From contig NZ_CP010802.1 of NCBI RefSeq assembly GCF_001278055.1, positions 2,976,001-3,040,000 on the forward strand: 64,000 bases of DNA, in the 5' to 3' direction. A program made the translations under genes and the position numbers. Every line of letters begins with the position of its first letter. Position 1 is the stretch's first letter. This DNA comes from Desulfuromonas soudanensis (GTDB lineage Bacteria; Desulfobacterota; Desulfuromonadia; Desulfuromonadales; WTL). Of this stretch, positions 57,395 to 64,000 are shown in pieces. Below the pieces are notes generated by a model. It did not search any database. It saw only the letters and a program-made list of their open reading frames with translations, and was not told where the DNA came from.

Positions 57395-58348
57395 CTACGG
57401 TTGTCTCACGTTCTCGCTGCCCGACAGGATGATAAAGAGATTCCGTTTCGGGTCGAATTCGAGGTTACGGGTGTAATCTGGATTTAAGAAGTAATGCAAA
57501 CTGATTTTGCCCCCATCTCCTGGGGTATACCACAAGTCACCGCGAATCTTGCCGTACATGGCGCGCTTCAACTTGCCATTTTCGTCAACTTCGGAACGGA
57601 CGCGAAAAATGTAATTATTGTCATCCTTCATATCGAGGACATAGCCAGGGGTGCCTGTTGAATTGCGTTTTTGCAGTTTTGATAAATACCCGATTTCAGG
57701 AGCAGTTCGCGGTAAATGGTAACGACTGCCGACGTTAAAGTCACCGCCGCCGTCGTCATTAATGACCTGAATGCCATCCAACGGATTGGAAAAAGTCAGG
57801 GTTAACCGGCAATCGAAGTTGTTGCCATCGTCGTAACGTTGATCAATCCTAAAAACGAAATCGGCTTTCGTGCCCTGTCCATAGGGAATGACCCAATCGG
57901 CCTTCTCCAGATCGAAACCAACCTCCTCGCCTTTTACTGGAACCTTAAAGGAGTGGTTACGAACATACATCGGCACCGGGTTGACGATGGGGCGCATGAC
58001 GACGGTGAGTTCTTTCCCCCACGGTTGCCACATACCGAAGCGGGTAACATAAAACGAATGGGCAAGCCCACTTTCGTAGTAACCATCCTTCGTTATATCC
58101 CCAAGAATCACGCCATCATTAGAGATGGCCTTTACTTCAAAAATGCCATTATCATCCGTGAAACCTATTACTGTGCCTGAATCACTTGAAAATCGAATAT
58201 TAAGATGAGCATTATTAACTGGAGCACCCGCCTCATCCATGACCTTGACAACAATTTTTGCGACGCTAAGTGCCTGAGCCGCCGGGGCATAAAACACTAC
58301 GAACAAAAAAACAATTATGACTGTCAGATATCCGTATTTCATAATCAT
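57395..58348 (-). CDS. Cassette D partner: exported beta-sandwich protein (type 1)
   Basis: 317 residues, signal peptide (YLTVIIVFLFVVFYAPAAQA), N-terminal sandwich (AKIVVKVMDEAGAPVNNAH), then FYVTRFGMWQPWGKELTVVM, VNPVPMYVRNHSFKVPVKG, FDLEKADWVIPYGQG and terminal NLEFDPKRNLFIILSGSENV. It is very close to partner A across the middle and C-terminus but differs in the N-terminal sandwich. Its ATG overlaps the large gene D stop (ATGA), so the two are translationally coupled. Function unknown; immunity or chaperone role is inference. Confidence 0.86.
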   Translation of the reverse strand: MIMKYGYLTVIIVFLFVVFYAPAAQALSVAKIVVKVMDEAGAPVNNAHLNIRFSSDSGTVIGFTDDNGIFEVKAISNDGVILGDITKDGYYESGLAHSFYVTRFGMWQPWGKELTVVMRPIVNPVPMYVRNHSFKVPVKGEEVGFDLEKADWVIPYGQGTKADFVFRIDQRYDDGNNFDCRLTLTFSNPLDGIQVINDDGGGDFNVGSRYHLPRTAPEIGYLSKLQKRNSTGTPGYVLDMKDDNNYIFRVRSEVDENGKLKRAMYGKIRGDLWYTPGDGGKISLHYFLNPDYTRNLEFDPKRNLFIILSGSENVRQP

Positions 58349-61300
58349 GGCGCTCCTTGAATTTTTTTAACCCATTCATCATAAAGACCGGACAGATAAG
58401 TGTAAGCGATGACATAAATATCGCTGTGTCGCCACTCATTTCGAGGTCTATCTACGAGCCACGGTTTGCCGACCGCAAACGTCTGCCGAATGTCGATGTC
58501 TCGATCAGAACCCTTTACTTTAATTTTCTCCACCCCCCGGTGCCCCGCCGCAAAGGTCAATGCCGGAATCTCGTTAGCGAGCAACTCCTCCCGCAGGGGC
58601 GCGGAAACGAGTACGGGCGGGTCTTTATAGAGATAATCAAAATCCGGGTTCATCAAAAAGAATGGCCGTGCCTTCAACTGATCCTTCTGGATAGCGTTCG
58701 CAGCAGAACTGGAAATCGGCAACTTTTTTTGGTTAACCGGATCAGAATACCGCCAATAGTCGTCATCCATCAGATTGAATCCCCACCCGCCACTATCGCT
58801 GTCCTCGTCGCCGAGCCCCATACGCCCCTTGACCAGTTCCTGTAAAGACCACGCATAGGCGCCGACGGTGTTGCTTCTATTTAAGGCGTTCTTGGCAATC
58901 TCCTCCCAACCCGGCCAGTCCGCTGCGTTCGGCTGATAGGCGCTATCGTTTGCCGCCATCTCGACCGTGTACAAGAAGGGCCGAAAGACTTCATCGGTCG
59001 GAGCATAGTAGACGAAGGTGTCCGTCAGGTCGCGCACCTTGGCGAAACGATTTCTCCAGGTCAGGGTTGAGCGATCATCATCGGGTGCGAAAAGTTTGTA
59101 CCATTCCGAGGCCCAGAGCTGCGGCTGGTAGGCGTTCTCGAAGGGGACAACGACGCCACCGGGATAGCGCCAGGCCGGATGATACATTTGCTCCTTGGTT
59201 GCGCTCCGCCACGGGGCGCTTGATTCATAGGCCGCTCCACCGTCATAGGCTTCTTGCGGGGTGAATGCTTCCTCCGCCACTGCAGCATTGACCATCAGGT
59301 AACGGGCAACCGACATCCCTTCCTCGATGGCGCTGGACACCACCATATTCCCGAGGCTGTGGGCAAAAACGGTGGCACTACCCAGATTATTTGCGGCTAC
59401 AAAATCCTTGAGCAGGCGACCGCTGTTAAGAGCATGTCGGACATTGACGTGGTAATTCGGCGAAAAGTTTAAGATCGGCACTTGCGACTCACAGCCGTAC
59501 CAACTGACCCCCCAGAATCTGGCCCGGGAACCGGACCAGTAGAGGCGCTTGAAAGCTTCGGACTGCTCGCCGCGCGCGGCTTGGCCGTTGACGTTGTAAC
59601 CATGCACATGAACGAAATTGTTCTCATCTGTTTCGGCGTCAAAGCCCTCAAAGTGCTTTCTATTTGTAACTCCTTCGTCCGCTGAGTTCACACGATCAGC
59701 CATACCATCGTTAGGAAATGAGTTTTCACCCGGGAACCCAGCCTCCGATTTAGAATAGTAGTCTTCCAGGGGTTTGATCAGATTCTTGTGTCTGAACATC
59801 TGTTCAACCCCATCCAGACTGAGATTAAGACTATTCGAAAAGACCTTATTTCCGGACGGGTCGAAAACTTCCAGCACCAGCGATGCCTGCCCTGATTTGA
59901 CCCCTTCGAGCAGAACCACAGAAGGGGTGTCTTGCGTTGAGGCTGTAGCCAGCATGGTGCTCAGACCCTGTCGGGCTGCGATGTTGTACGCACCGCTGAT
60001 TGGCCATTTGTCCTGCGGCACGGGGAAGGTCTGCTTGAGCGCCACAGTTCGCGCAGTTTCGACGTCGACCAGGTAGTTTTCGACCGTCTCCGTCGTCAGT
60101 TCGGGAAAGACCACGTTAAGGTTTTCTGTAGCTGCCTTGAGGCGATACTCATATACATTGGGCTGAAAGATTCCGAGCAATGTCTTGATGTCGAGTGCCA
60201 CCGGGAAGAAGTCAATCAGGTCGCGCACGCCGTCGATCCTGAAGTTATCGCAGTCGCGCCTACTTTCCTGGCTGCTCACGGCCGACAAAGGAATATCATC
60301 CCCCTCTGTCTCCCCCTCATCGTCATCATCATTGATCCAGAAGTAATAAATATCCCCCTGTGCAGCGCGCGCCCGATCCTCCTCATCGATAACTCGGTTA
60401 TGGTTGTAATCCGGCACCAATCCGGCAAAAATCGAAGTCACCAAGACCAGATCCCCTTCAACTGCGGCCAACGGCCCTTCGCCGTCAGGGTCAACGGTGA
60501 GGGTGATCTTCTTCTCCTCAGCGCCGGTGACTCCCCTGACCCCTTCAACAAACAAGGTCCAGGCATCCGCGCCGGCAACCGGTTCAAACCAGCTCAGGGG
60601 ATAGGCCTTGTCGGGAACAACATAATCCCCACCTTGGGCGATATCGGCCACCTTGCGACTGAACTGTCCGTCCTTGATCCAGAGCCTGAACGCCCCGGGT
60701 GCAAGGGTGTAACTGACCGTTTCATCCGCCGAGACAACCTTCTCTACCCCGGCCGGATTACTGCCGGAGTATTGAAAGCTGACCGTTGCCTTGGCCGGAT
60801 CAAACACGCTCCCGCCGAGCTCAAACACCAACGGACAAAAGGGTTCACTGGCTCCGTCGCCTTCCTGACCATTCCTATCGATACCGTCGGCATACCCCGG
60901 CACCTTGTCGCCATCGGTATCGACCAGATTGGCCTTCAGGACCTTGCCCGGCCGCCCAACCTGATCTTCAACCTGGTCCTCCAGGGTATCCCGCTTCGGC
61001 AGGTTGTGGATGCCATCAGGCTGCCACCCTGCGTTGTTGTCGCTGTCGATATCGAGATCTGCAAGAAGTGTGGGCAAGGGGACGCGCTCCCCTCGAATCT
61101 CTGCATCGGAACCGCGATTGAGCACCGTCTGCACGAAATACTTCTTTTTCGGATCAAATACTTTCCCTTTTGTCCATTGGGCGGTGCCGCGTCCCGTGGC
61201 GACATTCCCGACCAGGAAGTCTTCCCAGCTTTCCTCTCCCGTGGAATCAACGGAAAAAAGATCGATATGCGCACTGGAGGCAATGTACCCGGCGGGACTG

Positions 61301-62475
61301 GCTCCCTCCGGCTGAATTGTATAGGTGACGACGACATTTTCACGGGCCATCCCCCCCTCACCGAGAGAGACCACAGGTGGCGATATCTCCGTCGGCACTT
61401 CCACGCCATAGACATTGTAGGAAATCTTCTGGGGAATATTGCCGAGGATCTCCCCTGTCTCCTTGTCAAAGAGGGCTTTTTGTCCCGTCTTGACGGTGAC
61501 GGTCCGCGTCGGCAGGGTGTCCGACCTGTAACCGGTGCGGATGGAATCCAGAGTTAGGCTGTCGAAATAGACCTCGGGGACGGTCATCGTCGCCTCCCCG
61601 ACCGCTTCGATCACATTCAGCGCGGCTTGCGCCCCGGTCGTGAAGCTGGCCTGGTATTTCCCTTCGCCGAGGTTTTCCGTCTCCCCTGCGACCCCTCCGC
61701 CTTGGATGGTTGTAAAAGTCATGGTGCTGGTGCCATCGTCAATCCTGCGAGTATGACTGAGGCCGGTCCCCTTTATGGTCCAGCAGTCGAAGGTAGCACC
61801 CTCTTCGGTGCACTGAGATGGCCCCTCCATGGTGTAGTCGGCGTACAGCATGAACAAGGCGGCGCCAAGGGGGGCATTGAGGGCTTCGCCGGCCTTGGCG
61901 GCATTGATGCTTTCACCCTTTTGAGTGACCGTAACAAGCCGGGAAGAAAACACCTGGGGGGGGATATAGGCATCCGGCTCCATGGATCCATAAGTGGAAA
62001 GGGTGAATTCCTCATTGGGAAGGTTCGGAACCGAGACTTGAACCTTGTATTGGGTATTCACCGTGTTGCCGAGAATGGTGTTGACAATCGCACCGATATG
62101 ACCGGCAAGTACGGTCATGGACGACTCGGTGGTGCAATCCCCGTATATGGGATAATCCAGCTTACAGTTATCGTCCTGGTAGAGCTCGATGTTTCGATAG
62201 CCTGCAGGGAGGGGCCATTCCGGGTTCAGGGAAAGTGCCGGCAAAACAGCAAAGGAGACAGGAACATTGGAAACCGGATTGCCGTACTGGTCGACGATTG
62301 TGGCCATCAGGCTGCCGGCCGGATTATTGACGATATTTTTATTCCCTTCGCCAAACCTCTTGTCAATTTTCACCGGGTCGCCGGGGCCGGCGAAGATCTC
62401 CCCGGCCACAACCGGCACCTCGACCTCGGCGCCCCATGGTGTTGACCTTGACTCCATAGAGGAAGTAACAGTCAC
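58345..62475 (-). CDS. Cassette D large protein: Ig-like domains, core and alpha/beta-hydrolase tip (longest copy in window)
   Basis: 1376 residues from a GTG at 62475, but the frame reads as protein for 18 more codons (ADSATVGAWFQG) to a stop at 62532, so the true N-terminus is missing. The first 120 residues hold a Big_1-type Ig domain (LMATIVDQYGNPVSNVPVSF). Next come a second beta-rich stretch and the shared core (about 290-900) with DxDxD loops (DLDIDSDNNAGW, DTDGDKVPGYAD). The tip has FVHVHGYNVNGQAARGEQ (about 957), VFAHSLGNMVVSSA (about 1038) and RHSDIYVIAYTYLSG (about 1348). The family is a secreted surface-type protein with a DUF900-like hydrolase fold; the enzymatic role is inferred from motifs. 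Confidence 0.8.
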   Translation of the reverse strand: MTVTSSMESRSTPWGAEVEVPVVAGEIFAGPGDPVKIDKRFGEGNKNIVNNPAGSLMATIVDQYGNPVSNVPVSFAVLPALSLNPEWPLPAGYRNIELYQDDNCKLDYPIYGDCTTESSMTVLAGHIGAIVNTILGNTVNTQYKVQVSVPNLPNEEFTLSTYGSMEPDAYIPPQVFSSRLVTVTQKGESINAAKAGEALNAPLGAALFMLYADYTMEGPSQCTEEGATFDCWTIKGTGLSHTRRIDDGTSTMTFTTIQGGGVAGETENLGEGKYQASFTTGAQAALNVIEAVGEATMTVPEVYFDSLTLDSIRTGYRSDTLPTRTVTVKTGQKALFDKETGEILGNIPQKISYNVYGVEVPTEISPPVVSLGEGGMARENVVVTYTIQPEGASPAGYIASSAHIDLFSVDSTGEESWEDFLVGNVATGRGTAQWTKGKVFDPKKKYFVQTVLNRGSDAEIRGERVPLPTLLADLDIDSDNNAGWQPDGIHNLPKRDTLEDQVEDQVGRPGKVLKANLVDTDGDKVPGYADGIDRNGQEGDGASEPFCPLVFELGGSVFDPAKATVSFQYSGSNPAGVEKVVSADETVSYTLAPGAFRLWIKDGQFSRKVADIAQGGDYVVPDKAYPLSWFEPVAGADAWTLFVEGVRGVTGAEEKKITLTVDPDGEGPLAAVEGDLVLVTSIFAGLVPDYNHNRVIDEEDRARAAQGDIYYFWINDDDDEGETEGDDIPLSAVSSQESRRDCDNFRIDGVRDLIDFFPVALDIKTLLGIFQPNVYEYRLKAATENLNVVFPELTTETVENYLVDVETARTVALKQTFPVPQDKWPISGAYNIAARQGLSTMLATASTQDTPSVVLLEGVKSGQASLVLEVFDPSGNKVFSNSLNLSLDGVEQMFRHKNLIKPLEDYYSKSEAGFPGENSFPNDGMADRVNSADEGVTNRKHFEGFDAETDENNFVHVHGYNVNGQAARGEQSEAFKRLYWSGSRARFWGVSWYGCESQVPILNFSPNYHVNVRHALNSGRLLKDFVAANNLGSATVFAHSLGNMVVSSAIEEGMSVARYLMVNAAVAEEAFTPQEAYDGGAAYESSAPWRSATKEQMYHPAWRYPGGVVVPFENAYQPQLWASEWYKLFAPDDDRSTLTWRNRFAKVRDLTDTFVYYAPTDEVFRPFLYTVEMAANDSAYQPNAADWPGWEEIAKNALNRSNTVGAYAWSLQELVKGRMGLGDEDSDSGGWGFNLMDDDYWRYSDPVNQKKLPISSSAANAIQKDQLKARPFFLMNPDFDYLYKDPPVLVSAPLREELLANEIPALTFAAGHRGVEKIKVKGSDRDIDIRQTFAVGKPWLVDRPRNEWRHSDIYVIAYTYLSGLYDEWVKKIQGAP
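59785..62106 (-). repeat. Shared core repeat, cassette D (extended)
   Basis: Same core as in A, B and C. The match with A extends further, to about 62106, which is where copy A begins (MTVLAGH). Confidence 0.92.
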
Positions 62476-62560
62476 CCCCTGAAACCAAGCTCCGACCGTG
62501 GCTGAGTCTGCGGATGCACGATTATTCGATTATCAAAGAACTGTGAGCGGACGTTTATGG
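62476..62560 (-). other. Junction between partner E and large gene D
   Basis: 85 bases without a clear promoter or ribosome site. The left two-thirds read as continuing protein in the D frame; the right part follows the partner E stop. No terminator is visible, so transcription from E could read into D. Confidence 0.6.
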
Positions 62561-63526
62561 TTACGGTTCTGTCACCCGCTCCGAGTCCGGCAAATTGCCG
62601 AACAGGTTGCGCTTAGGGTCGAATTCGAGATTACGGGTGAAGTCGGGGTTGAGGTAATAGGTAAACGAAAGGCTAGGTATTCCACCTTTTTTTCTAGCCG
62701 TCAGCAACTTAATGTCTGAAAATATTTTCCCGTACATTCCTCTAGTGAACTTGCCATGTTTCTCTTCGGACCTGACGCGAAATATATAATGTCTGTTATT
62801 TTTCCAGGAAAGCTTTGAACCGCGCTTAAGTCCAACCATTAATATATTTATTTCTTTATCATAATATCCATCCATATCTGCTATTCTTGGAAGCTTAAAA
62901 GAACTTCCTTTTTCAATTTCCTCGTCATAAGTGTAAAATCCATCATATTTTTCCGGAAAATAGATTTTAAATTTATATTCATAATCGTTACCTCCTTTAT
63001 CATCCATATCGAGATAAACAGTAAAATCGCCAATTGTTCCCTTGCCATATGGAATTACCCAGTCGTATTTAACTAGATCAAATCCAATTTCCTTGCCCGC
63101 AACAGGAATCTCAATTTTTGCACGCCTTGCATACATCGGCACGGGATTTTCGATCTTACGCAAAACAACTTTTAACTCCGGATTCCAAGGCTCCCAGCCA
63201 AATGAATTTTTCTCTTTAAAATCGTAAACATAATAACTATCGTAGTACCCTTCCTTTTTGGCACCATAAGAAATATGCCCATTGCAACTGCCTGTTGCTG
63301 TGAACTTTCCTTCTAAATTGGTTGATCCATCACCCGTCGAAACCTTGGTTCCTTGGCCTGTATTTGTTTCAAACGTTATCCCTGTATATGCTCCATCTAT
63401 GGGATCATTTCTCTCATCGAGCACGACAATCGTCGCCTTTGAAAAATTTGTCAATGCGTAAGCACTTGTGCCAATTAGCATAATAAAAATAAATATATAA
63501 AAAACTTGAATTAGATTCACTCTCAT
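62561..63526 (-). CDS. Cassette E partner: exported beta-sandwich protein (type 2)
   Basis: 321 residues with signal peptide (QVFYIFIFIMLIGTSAYA), sandwich domain (ATIVVLDERNDPIDGAYTG), FGWEPWNPELKVVLRKIENP, IPVAGKEIGFDLVKYDWVIP and C-terminal NLEFDPKRNLFGNLPDSERV. AT-rich coding sequence. Its ATG overlaps the large gene E stop by one base (TAATG). It groups with partners B and C by the WxPWNPE and GKxIGFDL wording. Function unknown. Confidence 0.86.
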   Translation of the reverse strand: MRVNLIQVFYIFIFIMLIGTSAYALTNFSKATIVVLDERNDPIDGAYTGITFETNTGQGTKVSTGDGSTNLEGKFTATGSCNGHISYGAKKEGYYDSYYVYDFKEKNSFGWEPWNPELKVVLRKIENPVPMYARRAKIEIPVAGKEIGFDLVKYDWVIPYGKGTIGDFTVYLDMDDKGGNDYEYKFKIYFPEKYDGFYTYDEEIEKGSSFKLPRIADMDGYYDKEINILMVGLKRGSKLSWKNNRHYIFRVRSEEKHGKFTRGMYGKIFSDIKLLTARKKGGIPSLSFTYYLNPDFTRNLEFDPKRNLFGNLPDSERVTEP

Positions 63527-64000
63527 TACAGGCCTCCATTTTCAACAATTTGTTTAAATATTTCTTTTGAAAAAACATAGGCAACATCTTTAATATCTGA
63601 ATGCTTCCAATCTTTATCAAGGCCCCGATTACTCGGCCAATCGTTTTTCTTCGACGGATCATTCATATTCACAAAAAGACTGAACCTTCTATCTCTTTGA
63701 ATGTCTTCCCCAAGCCACCCTCCCGTCACCAAGGTCAGCGACGGGAGAACAAGAGCGAGAAGTTGGTCGCGAACACCCTTCACATATTCCTCATCGAATG
63801 TCGGTTCGAAGAGCAGATGACCCAACTGCCCGGCGCCGGGCTTACGGAAGAACGGTTCCGTGAGAAGCTGATCATTGTGGACCAAGCTATTGGCAATCGT
63901 CGGGAACCATGGGTGAGTTTCGGGTAGTCCACCGTCGACTATCTCGGTCGTTCGATAATTATTCTGGTTGAATCCCCACCCCATCAGATCGGTGCTGGCA
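63526..64000 (-). CDS. Cassette E large protein, C-terminal end (partial)
   Basis: The last ~157 residues of a hydrolase tip; the frame is open to the window edge. It includes HNDQLLTEPFFRKPGAGQLG, LLALVLPSLTLVTGGWLGED and KDWKHSDIKDVAYVFSKEIF, aligning with the ends of A-D (PFF, IPALT, HSD). If the array has an intact founder with an N-terminal export signal, it is this copy or one further right. Only the end is visible, so the core and nucleophile cannot be checked. Confidence 0.8.
   Translation of the reverse strand, partial: ASTDLMGWGFNQNNYRTTEIVDGGLPETHPWFPTIANSLVHNDQLLTEPFFRKPGAGQLGHLLFEPTFDEEYVKGVRDQLLALVLPSLTLVTGGWLGEDIQRDRRFSLFVNMNDPSKKNDWPSNRGLDKDWKHSDIKDVAYVFSKEIFKQIVENGGL

Noticed and set aside
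42554-64000. Rhs or classical two-partner CDI locus
   Set aside because: No YD repeats, RHS core motif, filamentous haemagglutinin repeats or TpsB transporter are visible; only the orphan-module layout is similar.
42554-64000. Type VI secretion lipase (Tle/Tli) cluster
   Set aside because: No VgrG, PAAR, Hcp or adaptor genes in the window, and the effectors carry Ig-like surface-type domains. It cannot be excluded for regions outside the window.

Overview
The window looks like a chromosomal segment of a GC-rich anaerobic deltaproteobacterium of the Desulfuromonas/Geobacter type. This is inferred from gene content: smc-roadblock-ftsY-zapB-zapA order, paired DUF4212/sodium symporters with CBS-DUF294 proteins, a four-subunit cytoplasmic NiFe hydrogenase, and a menaquinone-type UbiE. 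No rRNA gene is present to fix the taxonomy, and I recognised no tRNA.

Layout. 1-9.0 kb (minus strand) is a housekeeping block: smc, a roadblock/LC7 protein, ftsY, zapB-like, zapA, a ~370 bp gap that may hold 6S RNA, 5-formyl-THF cyclo-ligase, rny and ymdB (cut by the window edge). 9.2-14.8 kb carries a membrane sensor histidine kinase, an AsmA-like protein and ubiE/menG. 15.2-25.5 kb holds an IclR regulator and two copies of one module: DUF4212 small subunit, sodium:solute symporter, small membrane protein, then a cyclic-nucleotide/CBS/DUF294 protein. This suggests regulated uptake of small carboxylates such as acetate. 25.5-29.3 kb is a hydBGDA-type group 3b hydrogenase operon. 29.4-36.7 kb has a cold-shock protein with a terminator-like leader, an M16C presequence-type protease, an HD-domain phosphohydrolase and aconitase.

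36.8-64 kb is accessory. A REP-associated tyrosine transposase with 19-bp inverted ends abuts, and appears to have truncated, a 1355-aa secreted HEXXH/CARDB protein. From 42.5 kb to the right edge lies the most unusual part: at least five tandem minus-strand cassettes (called A-E from left to right). Each holds a very large protein gene followed, usually with overlapping stop/start codons, by a ~315-330 aa gene with a signal peptide. The four large genes that can be compared (A-D) share a ~1.8 kb nearly identical GC-rich core (Ig-like and DxDxD calcium-type repeats). They differ in C-terminal alpha/beta-hydrolase domains (HGYNV, AHSLG and a terminal HSD motif). All four lack the original N-terminus, each cut at a different depth; the only possibly complete copy (E) runs off the window. 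Hydrolase subtype and partner subtype change together (A and D against B and C), as in orphan effector-immunity arrays. An IS3-family element with a 3-bp target duplication interrupts one partner gene, and a hydrolase fragment and a foreign 260-bp segment mark past rearrangements.

How it works together (inference): the 37.7-64 kb block may encode secreted lipase-like effectors with exported protective or chaperone partners, diversified by recombination through the shared core. The remaining genes are core cell-division, protein-targeting, respiration and carbon-uptake functions.
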